A DNA stretch of 64,000 nt from JACCXG01 sp963750935 (GTDB lineage Bacteria > Acidobacteriota > Vicinamibacteria > Vicinamibacterales > 2-12-FULL-66-21). This document shows positions 45,150-54,168 of this stretch, piece after piece. The position numbers and the translations under genes were made by a program. The stretch covers positions 1 through 64,000 of the forward strand of contig CAVVSR010000013.1 of the NCBI GenBank assembly GCA_963750935.1, written 5' to 3'. Numbering within the stretch: the first letter of the stretch is position 1; the number at the start of each line of letters is the position of its first letter. The notes under the pieces are model-generated. The model worked only from the letters and a program-made list of their open reading frames with translations, ran no database searches and was not told where the DNA came from.

Positions 45150-47894
45150 CTACTCTATGCGCAACGCCTCGAGCGGATCGATGCGGGCCGCGCGACGCGC
45201 AGGAATCCAGCTCGCGAGGGTCGCTACGCCAATCACGAACATCGCCACCAGCGCGGAAAGGCCGAGAATCCCCGTCGGCGGCTCGTTCCCTTGCGCAGCC
45301 GAGATCACGCGCACGCCACCGATCCCGAGCGCGAGGCCGATGAGCAGGCCGAAGACACAGAGGCGCAGACCGCGCCGCACGAACAGTCCGACGACCTGAC
45401 GGCGCCCGGCCCCGAGCGCCGCGCGAATGCCGATCTCACGGACCCGCTGCCCCACCGCGAACGCCACCACCGCGTAGAGGCCGATGGCAGAAAGCAGGAG
45501 CGCGAGAGCGCCGGTCCCGCCGGCGGCAGCGATGGCGGTGACCACGGAACGCCGTTCCGACGCTTCGACGGCCGCCAGCGTCCGCGCGGCCACGATTGGC
45601 AGCGTCGGTGCTACGTCGACCGCCACGGCCCGAATCGTCGGCAGCAGGGGTTCGGCCGGACCGTGCGTCCGGATGAGGAGGTGACCGGTCGTGTGCACGC
45701 CCGGCTTGAAGATGTCCACCGCACCACTTACGCGATACGGCGGTGGTGGCGCACTACCAGGTGCGGGTGACGGGCGGCCGCCGTCCCGCGCGCCGGTGGT
45801 CGCATCGTCCACGACGCCGACGATGGTGAACGTCCGGATGCCGCGCAGATTGGGACCAACCGAGACCAGGCGCCGGCCGATCGGATCAGCGCCGCCCCAC
45901 AGTCCGCGAGCCAGGCCGCTGCCGATGACGATGGCGCCGCCGTCGTCGCGGCGATCGGCGGCGTCGAAGTCGCGGCCGCGCACGAACGAGATACCCATGA
46001 GCGGGAAGTAGCCGGCCGGTGCCGCGATGCCGCGAACCTGCTGCGGAGACGCCAGCTCCAGCCCGGCCACGGTGTCGGCAGGATGGACTTCGACGTCGAA
46101 GAGATCATTGTTCTCCTGCTGCACGACGCCGTGGACGCCGGGCACCGCCGCCAGTCGCTCCTGCAGGCGGGCCAGCGTCTGCTCGCGAGCCTGGTCCAGC
46201 GGTCCGTAGCGCGGATTGACGTTGAAACGCACCTCGAGGATCCGATCGGCGTAGGGCTGCGCCGGCAGTTCACGCAGGTCCGAACGCATCTCCAGCAGCA
46301 ACGCACCCATGGCCAGCAGCGCGGGCTGCGTGAGTGCGATCTGAGCGACCACCAGCCAGGATTGGAGTCGTAAGCGTCGAGCGACCACGACGCCGGCCGA
46401 GTCCTTCAGCGCCTCCTGCAGCGCCAGACGAGTGGCGTGCAGCGCCGGCGCGAACCCGAAGACCACACCAGCGACCAGCGCCAGGCCGAACGTGACGGCG
46501 ATACTGCGCCAGTCGATCTCGATCGCGATGTCCGGAATGCCGGCGTCGAACAGACGGAAGAGCAGCCAGACCACGAACAGACCCAGCGCACCGGCGGTCA
46601 TCGCCAGCGCCACGGTCTCGGTCACGAGTTGTCGCACGATGCGGCGTCGGCCGGCGCCGAGCGCGAGCCGTACGGCGATCTCGCGGCGGCGCGCGACGCC
46701 GAGACCGGCCAGCAGGGCGCTGACGTTCGTGCACGTGATCAGCAGGACCAGCAGCGGAGGCATCATGGTGATCAGGCGGCCGGCCGAGCTCTGATCTTCT
46801 TCGCCCGACGGCGGAAAGTAGTTGCTGGCGATCAGCGGGACGACGTCGGTGGCCGCGACCGTCGACCCGGTCATCTGCTGCGCCGCCCGTGCGGCGATCA
46901 CCTCGAGGGTCGGTCGCGCCTGATCGGCGCGTACGCCCGGCTGCAGGCGCGCCGCGAGGCCAAGACGGGCGTCGTCGTAACTGGTGAGCGTCGAGGGCGT
47001 GCGCTGCAGCTGCGGACGCGTGCTGAGCGGCAGCCAGATGCGCATCTGCGAGCCGCCGGTCCGCGCGCCGGCGAATCGCCGCGGTGCGACGCCGACGATC
47101 GTCACCGTCACCCCGTTCACTTTCATGGCGCGGCCGATGACATCCGGCGAGCGCTCGAAGTGCCTCTCCCACAGCACGTGGCTGATCACGGCGACGAGCG
47201 GCGGCGCGGGGTCCGCGTCGTTCGCGTCGATCGGGAGGCCCGCGCCGGGTGTCGGGCGAAGACCCAGAACCTGGAAGTAGTTGCCGGTGACGTAGGTCGC
47301 GGCGCCGCTCTGCGGGTTGGCCTCGCGCGTGCCGGCGTCGAAGACGATATCGGACGACGTCCACGCCGCGACGTCGCTGAACAGCGTCCGTTGCGCCGCG
47401 TACTCCCGATACTCGGGATACGAGAATTCGCGGCCGATCGCCCGACCCGGTGTGGAGCGATCGATGCCGCGGATCCGGACCAGCGATTCCTGCCGCGGGA
47501 TGCCCGGCACCGGACCGCTGACGAACGACCGGACGAACAGGAACAGCGCGGCGCTGGAGCCGATGCCCAGCGCGAAGATCCCGATCATCGTCGCGGTGGC
47601 AATCGGCGCGCGCGCGAAGTGACGGGCCGCGGCGCGAAGATCCTGAAGCGTGTGTTCGACCACGTTCATGCGTCGCACGTCCCGGCACGCTTCCTTCGCC
47701 TGATCGATGCCGCCGAAGGCGCGCAGCGCCGCCTGGCGCGCCTGCTCGGGCGCCGCGCCGCGGGCGACATCCGCCGCCACCCGCCGGTCGATGTGGTCAC
47801 GGATCTCGTCGTCGAGCTCCTGTTCGACGCGAGCGCGGCGGAACCCCGATCGCAGTCGAAGCCGCAGAGTGGACAGCAGGCGCCCCAGCCGCAT
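45150..47894 (-). CDS. ADOP-family duplicated permease 5
   Basis: A 914-residue duplicated MacB-like permease. ATG 47894 follows AAGGAG by eight bases and lies two bases after the PadR 2 stop, so the genes are tightly coupled. The cytoplasmic prefix is at residues ~20-80 (RVEQELDDEIRDHIDRRVAA, then PEQARQAALRAFGGID). The first FtsX signature is LGVARRREIAVRLALGAGRR near residue 440. The second is FAVGQRVREIGIRAALGAGR near 840, ending PARRAARIDPLEALRIE. The prefix-containing form and adjacent PadR match permease 4. Substrate unknown. Confidence 0.88.
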   Translation of the reverse strand: MRLGRLLSTLRLRLRSGFRRARVEQELDDEIRDHIDRRVAADVARGAAPEQARQAALRAFGGIDQAKEACRDVRRMNVVEHTLQDLRAAARHFARAPIATATMIGIFALGIGSSAALFLFVRSFVSGPVPGIPRQESLVRIRGIDRSTPGRAIGREFSYPEYREYAAQRTLFSDVAAWTSSDIVFDAGTREANPQSGAATYVTGNYFQVLGLRPTPGAGLPIDANDADPAPPLVAVISHVLWERHFERSPDVIGRAMKVNGVTVTIVGVAPRRFAGARTGGSQMRIWLPLSTRPQLQRTPSTLTSYDDARLGLAARLQPGVRADQARPTLEVIAARAAQQMTGSTVAATDVVPLIASNYFPPSGEEDQSSAGRLITMMPPLLVLLITCTNVSALLAGLGVARRREIAVRLALGAGRRRIVRQLVTETVALAMTAGALGLFVVWLLFRLFDAGIPDIAIEIDWRSIAVTFGLALVAGVVFGFAPALHATRLALQEALKDSAGVVVARRLRLQSWLVVAQIALTQPALLAMGALLLEMRSDLRELPAQPYADRILEVRFNVNPRYGPLDQAREQTLARLQERLAAVPGVHGVVQQENNDLFDVEVHPADTVAGLELASPQQVRGIAAPAGYFPLMGISFVRGRDFDAADRRDDGGAIVIGSGLARGLWGGADPIGRRLVSVGPNLRGIRTFTIVGVVDDATTGARDGGRPSPAPGSAPPPPYRVSGAVDIFKPGVHTTGHLLIRTHGPAEPLLPTIRAVAVDVAPTLPIVAARTLAAVEASERRSVVTAIAAAGGTGALALLLSAIGLYAVVAFAVGQRVREIGIRAALGAGRRQVVGLFVRRGLRLCVFGLLIGLALGIGGVRVISAAQGNEPPTGILGLSALVAMFVIGVATLASWIPARRAARIDPLEALRIE

Positions 47895-47896
47895 CG

Positions 47897-48232
47897 CTAC
47901 AACTCCTTCAACTTGACGACGCGCGCGATCGCGCCGGAGAGTCGTTCCCAGTCGGCCATTTCCCGCTCGAGTGCGCGCCGGCCGGCACGCGAGAGCGCGT
48001 AGAACTTGGCGCGGCGCCCGGTGTCGGAGACCTGCCACGTGGCGGTCAGCCAGCCCTCGTGCTCGAGCTTGTGGAGGGCTGGATAGAGCGAGCCTTCGCT
48101 GACCTGTAGCACGTCGCCGGACACCTGCTTCAGGCGTTGGGCGATCGCCCACCCGTGAAGGGGCCCAAGCGCGACGATCTTGAGCAGCAGCAGGTCGAGC
48201 GTGCCCTGCACCAGATCAGATGGTCTGCTCAT
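47897..48232 (-). CDS. PadR-family transcriptional regulator 2
   Basis: A 111-residue PadR winged-helix protein. Residues ~8-85 show VQGTLDLLLLKIVALGPLHG, the recognition/wing segment VSEGSLYPALHKLEHEGWL and WQVSDTGRRAKFYALSRAG. It is close in sequence and size to PadR 1 and likewise directly precedes an ADOP permease gene. It probably represses its own operon. A candidate promoter and an 11-bp dyad lie within 45 bases upstream. The ligand is unknown. Confidence 0.9.
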   Translation of the reverse strand: MSRPSDLVQGTLDLLLLKIVALGPLHGWAIAQRLKQVSGDVLQVSEGSLYPALHKLEHEGWLTATWQVSDTGRRAKFYALSRAGRRALEREMADWERLSGAIARVVKLKEL

Positions 48233-48522
48233 ACACCTCGGTTACCGATGTTACAGCACGAATGACCGGATCGGCAACGATGCCCTCCTTCGCAGCTTCG
48301 CCGCTACGGCGGGCAACCTCCGTCTGGCCTGGTGGAGCGCTTTGGTGACGGTTGGACGACGCCCTCGAAGAACCCAGGAAGGGTGGCTTGCCAACCGTAG
48401 CTCGCTCATGTATGCAGGCGAGCAGAAGCACTCACAGAAGATGTAGAACCTGCGTCAACCTCACCGGCTGCCTGATCGATGTCAGGTCGATAAGGTCACC
48501 GCGAAAGCCCGAGTGAGCGAAG
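48233..48522. other. Gap between PadR 2 and the phosphatase gene
   Basis: The left part holds the promoter/operator of PadR 2 (separate entry). The rest, about 245 bases, contains a small hairpin near 48298-48315 and no gene I can support. Both flanking genes are on the minus strand. Confidence 0.45.
48238..48277 (-). promoter_or_regulatory. Candidate promoter and operator of the PadR 2/permease 5 operon
   Basis: On the minus strand TTGCCG (48277-48272), an 18-base spacer and TAACAT (48253-48248) are followed immediately by the 11-base dyad TCGGTAACCGA (48248-48238), which would overlap the transcription start. This arrangement suits autorepression by PadR 2. Confidence 0.45.
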
Positions 48523-49950
48523 TCAGCGCACCTTCATCACGATGAAGGTGAGATCGTCGTACTGCTCCGCGTCGCGGATCCAGTCTTTCATCTCGTCGGA
48601 AAGCCGCGCGCTGATCTCGCTGGCCGGGAGGTGAGCGGTCTGGCGGAGCAGCTGCTGCAGGCGTTCCTCGCCGAACTCTTCGTCCTCGGGGTTGTGCGCC
48701 TCGGGGACGCCGTCGGTGAAGGCGAGGAGGACGTCGCCAGGGCACAACTCGACAGTCGCTTCTTCGTAGTCCATGTCCGGGAACATGCCGACGACCGTTC
48801 CTCCGACGGACAGTTGCTCGATCTCGGGCGACGCGGAGTCAGTTGTCGATTGCCGGCCGGCTCGCAGGAGAAACGGCGCGTTGTGGCCGGCGTTGACGTA
48901 GCGCAGCTGCCGGCCCTGCTGGTCGAGCTGCGCATAGAAGAAGGTGGCGTACTTGCTTCCCGGTGTCGAGCGGTGGACGAACTCATTCATGCGCGCGACG
49001 AGGCGTGGCAGCGGCACGTCGCCCTCGGACGAGATGATCCGCAGCGACGCCTGCACCACCGACATGATCAAGGCGGCGGCGACGCCCTTTCCCGACACGT
49101 CGGCCAGCGCGATGCCGATCGCGCCGTCCCTCAGCTCGACGAAATCGTAGTAGTCGCCGCCGATGCGGCGGGCCGGAACGCTGATCGCGGCGAAATCGGC
49201 ACAGTCGATGCGCGGCGGAGCATCGGGCAGCAGGCGGCGCTGGACGTCCGATGCCAGGGCGATGTCGCGGCGCAGCGTTTCCTGTTCGACGACCCGATCG
49301 GTCAGCCGCGCGTTTTCGATCATCAGCGCGAACTGATCGGCGCACGCGCGCAGCACTTGTTTCTCGGGCGCGCTGAAGCCGGCGCGCTGCGGCCTGTCCT
49401 GACCCTTCGACACGCTCAGGGTCACCCCGAGCGACGTCGAGGGGTGAGCGAGCGCAGGCGAGTCGAAGGATCGTTCGCCGAGCAGCAGCACGCCGAGGAT
49501 GTCGCGGCGTGTGCGCAGCGGCACGGCCAGGCGGATGCCGGCGGCGGCGAGCGCGCGAATCTCGTCGAGCCGGTCCGGACGGTGTGCCGCGGCCCATTCG
49601 ACGAGGGCGTCCCAGTCGTTCGGCGCAAACGGCATCGGCAGCGGATAGGCGCGCAACCGCCTGATCAGGAATCCGTCGGCGGCCACGACCGGTGCGGCCG
49701 CTTCGAGCGCGCCGGCGGCGACGAGGCAGCGGTACTCCGGCGTCGAGCCGTCACGCCGCCCGAGCAGCGCGGCCGACTCGACGTGCAGCTTGTCGCACAC
49801 GCTGGCGAGCACGGCGCGCAGAGCGCCGTTGTACGAGTTGGCGGTGCGCGCGGCGTCGACGAAGGCCGTCAGCACGTCTGCCGCCGAGACGTCCGATCCG
49901 CTGTCGTCACCGCCGACCGCCTGGCGAATCTCGCGAGCGGCGCGCTGCAT
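48523..49950 (-). CDS. GAF-SpoIIE (PP2C-type) phosphatase module, probably the C-terminal part of permease 6
   Basis: About 475 residues from ATG 49950. Residues ~30-240 form a GAF-like sensor (LTAFVDAARTANSYNGALRA ... LHVESAALLGRRDG ... RLAVPLRTRRDILGVLLLGE). Residues ~250-475 form an RsbU/SpoIIE serine phosphatase with DVQRRLLPDAPP, RRIGGDYYDFVELRDG, ALADVSGKGVAAALIMSVVQ, AGHNAPFLLRAG, FTDGVPEA and the terminal DDLTFIVMKVR. The metal-binding aspartates are present. The frame stays open to 50100 and overlaps the end of permease 6 with no ribosome-binding site. A one-base switch near 49970-49985 would join the two into a single chain. A 14-residue palindromic insert lies in the GAF domain. 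Confidence 0.78.
   Translation of the reverse strand: MQRAAREIRQAVGGDDSGSDVSAADVLTAFVDAARTANSYNGALRAVLASVCDKLHVESAALLGRRDGSTPEYRCLVAAGALEAAAPVVAADGFLIRRLRAYPLPMPFAPNDWDALVEWAAAHRPDRLDEIRALAAAGIRLAVPLRTRRDILGVLLLGERSFDSPALAHPSTSLGVTLSVSKGQDRPQRAGFSAPEKQVLRACADQFALMIENARLTDRVVEQETLRRDIALASDVQRRLLPDAPPRIDCADFAAISVPARRIGGDYYDFVELRDGAIGIALADVSGKGVAAALIMSVVQASLRIISSEGDVPLPRLVARMNEFVHRSTPGSKYATFFYAQLDQQGRQLRYVNAGHNAPFLLRAGRQSTTDSASPEIEQLSVGGTVVGMFPDMDYEEATVELCPGDVLLAFTDGVPEAHNPEDEEFGEERLQQLLRQTAHLPASEISARLSDEMKDWIRDAEQYDDLTFIVMKVR
49403..49444 (-). repeat. In-frame palindromic insert inside the GAF domain
   Basis: A 42-base imperfect palindrome (stem arms CCCTTCGAC plus GCTCAGGG against CCCCGAGC plus GTCGAGGGG) is read in frame as PSTSLGVTLSVSKG. 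The peptide breaks the GAF domain between the strand ending LLLGERSFDSPALA and the helix FSAPEKQVLRACADQ. Palindromic repeats of this sequence type are known as dispersed insertions in several bacterial lineages. Confidence 0.7.
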
Positions 49951-52394
49951 CCGCTGACGCGTCCAATCCGCCAGACCGATGGTGGCTGCTCGCGAATGGC
50001 GACCATCGGCGACAGGAGCGTCGTGCGCCACGCTGGCACCGCCGTGGCCGCCGCGGCGACGAGGGTAACAACCGCCGTGGACGCGGCAAACGGCAGCCAT
50101 CCGAAGTTGGCGACCCCGAGGTACCGCACGAGCAGCGGGACGCCGCCGACGAGCCCGATCGATCCCACCGCGATGCCCACCAGCGAGAGCTTCAGGCCGC
50201 CGCCGAGGACGAGCGCCACGAGATCGCGGTTGACCGCGCCGAGTGCCATCCGCGTGCCCAGCTCCATGGTGCGCTGCCGGACGAAGTACGACACCACGCC
50301 GTAGATGCCGAGTGTCGCCATCAGCAGCGCCGCCAGGCCGAAGAATGTCATCAACAGCGAACTCAGACGCTCGAGCTGCAGCGTGTAGAGCATGAGATCG
50401 TTTATCGTGCTCACGCTCTCCATCACCAGTGTCGGATCGGCCTGGCGGATGGCGCGGCGGAGGGTTGGGATCAGTTGATCGGCCGGCAGGTCCGAGCGGA
50501 CGAGCACCTTGATCTGGTTCCCCCCCAGCACGGCCGCCGGCACATAGATTTCAGGTGCTGCCGGCTTGCTCAGGCCGCTGTTGCGCACGTCTCCGACGAC
50601 GCCAACGACCTCGAGGGGGTCGTTGGCGGGTGTGCTGTGGCGCACCGAGGCGCCGATCGGGTTGCGCTCGGGCCAGTACGCGCGCGCGGCGGCTTCGTTG
50701 ATCACGACGGTCGTCGCATCACGGGGCTGGCTGTCGGACTCGTTCAGCAGCCGGCCGGCGCGGAGCGGGATCCGCATCGTCGAAAAGAAGTCCGGTGTGG
50801 CGGCGAGGAAGCACGCGCGCTGTTCGAGAGCATCGTGCGGCCGGCCCTCGACGTAGATGGGGGTGTCGCCGCAAAAGGGACCGGCTGGCAGCTGGTTCGC
50901 GAACGCGGCGCCCGTCACGCCCGGCGTCTGCCGCAGCGCGTCCATCAACCGCGCCTGCTCGGCGCGGCGCGCGAGCGCGCGCTCCTCAGCGGACGCGTCG
51001 GTGCGCCGCGGCAGGGTGAGGTCGAATACGAAGAGGCCGTCGGGGTCGAAACCCAACGACACGCGTTCGAGATTACGCAGGTGGACGACGAGGATGGCCG
51101 ACGCCGTGAGGAGCGTGAAGGCGAGGGCGATTTCGGCCACGACGAACGCCTTCGACAGGCGCCGCGCCGGCGCGGCGGCTGACGCGCGCACGCCCTCGGA
51201 AAGCACCGCGTTCGGAGCCATGCGGATCGCCTGCCAGAGGGGAGCCAGACCTGCGAGCACGCCGGTGGCGACCGCCACCGCCACGCTGAAGCCGAGCACC
51301 GTCCAGTCGATCGCGATGTCGTCGACGCGAGGGATGAAAGCGGACGCGGCGGCCAGGATGTACCGAACGAGGATCACGCTCAGACCGACGCCGGCGGCGG
51401 CGCCGGCGACCGACACGAGCGCGCCCTCGGCGAAATAGCGCAGCGCAAGCTGCCGTCGCGACGCGCCGAGCGCGACGCGGATCGCCGTCTCGCGGGCGCG
51501 CACGACCGATCGGGCCAGGAGCAGCGTGGCGACGTTGGCGCAGGCAATGAGCAGCAGGAGGCCGGCGCCGCCGAGCAGGATCAGCAGCGGGGCGCGGACG
51601 CCCGCGCCGACCATCCCGATCGTCGCCTCGCGCAGGTCGGCCACGCCCGCCGTGTAGAACTGATAGCGGTTCGGATCCTTCGGGGCGACGATCGCGGCGA
51701 CACGCCTGACGTCTGCCTGCGCCTGTTCCAGCGAAATCCCCGGTTTACGGCGGGCGTACGGATAGTACGGGCTGCTGCCCCGGCTCGCGTTGGGCGGGGA
51801 CGGATCGAGCGGAATCCACACCTCGGTGTCGCCGCGTGTTCCCCCCAGGCTCGCGAGCGGAAACTGAAACATTGGCGGCATGACGCCGGTGATCGTGTGC
51901 TGGCGCTCGTTGAGCGTGATGGCGCTGCCGACGATGTCGCGCCCCCCACCGAGGCGGCGCCACAGGGCGCTCGAGATGACGGCGCTCGTGTCGTCGGCGA
52001 ACCACTGGCCGAGAAGCGGTGGACCGAGCTGCCGCGCGAGCGCCGGCGTCACCGCCGCGCCAGGGACGAATTGCGGGTCGCCAGGGGCCGTCAGCCGGTA
52101 TCGGCCGGTGCTGAACCAGCCGAAGGCGTCGAAGCTCGTGGTCTGCTGCTCGAAGTCCTGCAGCTCGGGCACCGACATCGCCAAGGTCGTGCCCGGGGCC
52201 GTCGTCTTCGCGCCGTGCAGCCGCACGAACCGCTCGCCGTCCGGGTACGGCAGCGGCCGCAGCAGCACGCCGTTGACGATGGTGAAGATCGCGGTGGCCG
52301 AGCCGATCCCGACGGCAAACGCGACCACGGCGAGCAGCGCGACGCCGGGCGCCGTTTTCCAGGAGGCCCAGGCTTGGGAGAGGGCCGATAGCAC
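49869..52394 (-). CDS. ADOP-like duplicated permease 6, without prefix, probably fused to the phosphatase
   Basis: An 841-residue open frame from GTG 52394. Like permease 3 it starts at the membrane-proximal segment (ALSQAWASWKTAPGVALLAV) without the cytoplasmic prefix. The first FtsX signature is LLARSVVRARETAIRVALGASR near residue 305. The second is YFVRQRTMELGTRMALGAVN near 715. The permease fold ends at about residue 800 with PAWRTTLLSPMVAIREQP. The remaining ~40 residues (WRIGRVSGCSAPLARFARRS...) look like out-of-frame sequence. The alternative frame there begins DWTRQRMQRAAREIRQAV and runs into GAF and SpoIIE domains. I infer one polypeptide of about 1,290 residues interrupted near 49978. 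Confidence 0.82.
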   Translation of the reverse strand: MLSALSQAWASWKTAPGVALLAVVAFAVGIGSATAIFTIVNGVLLRPLPYPDGERFVRLHGAKTTAPGTTLAMSVPELQDFEQQTTSFDAFGWFSTGRYRLTAPGDPQFVPGAAVTPALARQLGPPLLGQWFADDTSAVISSALWRRLGGGRDIVGSAITLNERQHTITGVMPPMFQFPLASLGGTRGDTEVWIPLDPSPPNASRGSSPYYPYARRKPGISLEQAQADVRRVAAIVAPKDPNRYQFYTAGVADLREATIGMVGAGVRAPLLILLGGAGLLLLIACANVATLLLARSVVRARETAIRVALGASRRQLALRYFAEGALVSVAGAAAGVGLSVILVRYILAAASAFIPRVDDIAIDWTVLGFSVAVAVATGVLAGLAPLWQAIRMAPNAVLSEGVRASAAAPARRLSKAFVVAEIALAFTLLTASAILVVHLRNLERVSLGFDPDGLFVFDLTLPRRTDASAEERALARRAEQARLMDALRQTPGVTGAAFANQLPAGPFCGDTPIYVEGRPHDALEQRACFLAATPDFFSTMRIPLRAGRLLNESDSQPRDATTVVINEAAARAYWPERNPIGASVRHSTPANDPLEVVGVVGDVRNSGLSKPAAPEIYVPAAVLGGNQIKVLVRSDLPADQLIPTLRRAIRQADPTLVMESVSTINDLMLYTLQLERLSSLLMTFFGLAALLMATLGIYGVVSYFVRQRTMELGTRMALGAVNRDLVALVLGGGLKLSLVGIAVGSIGLVGGVPLLVRYLGVANFGWLPFAASTAVVTLVAAAATAVPAWRTTLLSPMVAIREQPPSVWRIGRVSGCSAPLARFARRSAVTTADRTSRRQTC

Positions 52395-52462
52395 GTCGCC
52401 GTGACTCTAGCGCGGAGTCGCACGGCACTTCAACCGGTGAGGGCTCGTCGAACCTCAGAACC

Positions 52463-53959
52463 TCAGTAAATCTGCTGGGTCTTGGCGACGATCTTGGCCG
52501 GCGGCGTCACGCCCGCCGCGATCATCACCTCGCGAATGGCCGCTTCGGTCTCGGCCGACGGCTTGAAGTTGCCGAAGCGGTAGCCGACGGCGATCGCCAG
52601 CGGCGTCCAGCCGAACTTGTCTTCGCGGTTCCACACGTCGATCTTCGCGCCCTTGGCGACGAGGAACTTCACCACCTTCGGCAGGTTCTTGTAGGCGGCC
52701 GCGTGCATCGCGGTCTCGCCGTTCTTGTCGACGGCGTTGACGTCGGCGCCGAGGTCGAGCGCGACCTGGACGGCCTCGAGGACTTCCGCCTCGGTGCCGG
52801 CATCCTCGCCGGGCGAGCGCGTCGCCAGGCCGGCCGCGGCCATCAGCGGCGTGCTGTTCTCGACGTTGGTCAGGCGGGTGTCGGCGCCCAGCACGGCCAG
52901 CGTCTTCATCAGCTCGGCGTCCGCGGTCAGCGCGGCGAGAAAGAACGGGGTGGCGCCGAGCTCGTTGGCGCGGGTGTTGTTCAGATTCACCCGCTTCGTC
53001 ATCCGGGCGTTGATGTTCGCGCCTTTGGCCACCAGCTTCTTCACGAGCTCGATGCTGGTCAGGCTGCCCGATCCCTGCGGCGCCGGATCGTTGTCGCCGA
53101 TGCCGGGCTTGCGCACCGCGGTGATCGCATGGAGCACGGTGTAGCCGGTGACGTCGACGTTGGGGCTGGCGCCGGCGTCGAGCAGCTCCGCGGCCAGCTC
53201 GAAGTGCGCGTTCATGACCGCGAGCAGGAGCGCGGTGGTCCCGACGGGCGGCAGGCGTCCTCCGTAGGCGCGGCGGCGGCCGGCCTCGACGGGAATGCTC
53301 TCGTTGGCGTCGGCGCCGGCCTCGAGCAGCGCACGGACGACGGGGAGGCGTCCTTCACGGACGGCGAACAGGAGCGGCGTGAACCCGGACGGGACGCGCG
53401 CCCGCAGATCCGCGCCAGACGCGATCAGCGCCTGCACGACCGGCACATGCCCTTCGGCCGCGGCCCACATCAGCGCCGTCTGACCGCGGCGTTCGTCCTT
53501 GGCGTCGGCGCTGGCGCCGGCGGACAGCAGCGCCTTCACCGCGGCGATTCTGCCGGTGCGCGCCGCCGTCATCAGCGGCGTCTCGCCGCCGGGCAGCGCG
53601 GCGTTCGGATCGGCGCCGGCCTTCACCAGCAGATCGATCATCGCGGCGCTGCCGTTGGTGCACGCGAGCGACAGCGGCGTGATGCCGTAGCGGTTGGCTG
53701 TGCTGACCTTCGCACCGGCCTTGACCAGCAGCGCGGCCATCTCGCGATCGTCGTGGAACGCCGCCCAGTGCAGCGCGGTGGCGCCGTCGGGCTGCGGCGC
53801 GTTGACGTCGGCGCGCTGCTTGACGAGCGCCCGCGCAACTGGCCAGTCCTTCTTCTCGACCGCGTTGGCCAGAGGGGCTTCGGCGGCCTGGAGCGTGCTG
53901 ACGAAGACTGCGGTCAGCATTACGAACAACAGGGTTATCCGCGGCATCACGATCTGCAT
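52463..53959 (-). CDS. Secreted ankyrin-repeat protein
   Basis: A 498-residue protein with a signal peptide (MPRITLLFVMLTAVFVSTLQAAEA) followed by about ten ankyrin repeats covering almost the whole chain. Examples are DGATALHWAAFHDDREMAAL, YGITPLSLACTNGSAAMIDL, GGETPLMTAARTGRIAAVKA and NGETAMHAAAYKNLPKVVKF. AGGAAG precedes ATG 53959 closely; a Met four codons later is an alternative. The repeats are a protein-binding scaffold, here probably periplasmic. It lies downstream of the DUF1592 and DUF1552 genes on the same strand, separated by a ~210-base gap with a hairpin-rich element. It may belong to the same functional unit, but its partner is unknown. Confidence 0.87.
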   Translation of the reverse strand: MQIVMPRITLLFVMLTAVFVSTLQAAEAPLANAVEKKDWPVARALVKQRADVNAPQPDGATALHWAAFHDDREMAALLVKAGAKVSTANRYGITPLSLACTNGSAAMIDLLVKAGADPNAALPGGETPLMTAARTGRIAAVKALLSAGASADAKDERRGQTALMWAAAEGHVPVVQALIASGADLRARVPSGFTPLLFAVREGRLPVVRALLEAGADANESIPVEAGRRRAYGGRLPPVGTTALLLAVMNAHFELAAELLDAGASPNVDVTGYTVLHAITAVRKPGIGDNDPAPQGSGSLTSIELVKKLVAKGANINARMTKRVNLNNTRANELGATPFFLAALTADAELMKTLAVLGADTRLTNVENSTPLMAAAGLATRSPGEDAGTEAEVLEAVQVALDLGADVNAVDKNGETAMHAAAYKNLPKVVKFLVAKGAKIDVWNREDKFGWTPLAIAVGYRFGNFKPSAETEAAIREVMIAAGVTPPAKIVAKTQQIY

Positions 53960-53967
53960 TTCTTCCT

Positions 53968-54115
53968 GCGCGTGGGGCCCCACCCCCACGCGCTCACGCG
54001 CCTTCGGCGCGACGGCCTTTGGCCTTGCCGGCCGCTTCGCGGCCGGCCTCGTTCGCCACAAACGTGGCAACCGGCCGGAGGCCGGTCCGGCGCGCGGGGG
54101 TGGGGCCCCGCGCGC
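53968..54115. repeat. MITE-like hairpin-rich element with terminal inverted repeats
   Basis: The ends (53968-53993 and 54091-54115) are inverted repeats matching at 23 of 25 positions, each containing GGGGCCCCACCCCC. Between them lie three further hairpins: GCGCCTTCGGCGC (53998-54010), one at 54027-54047 with arms GCCGGCCGC and GCGGCCGGC, and one at 54070-54086 with arms ACCGGCC and GGCCGGT. No coding capacity. Confidence 0.65.
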
Positions 54116-54168
54116 AACAAGAGAATGCTGACCGAGCCGCCACAAGCCAGCGCTCAGGCAATCGACGC

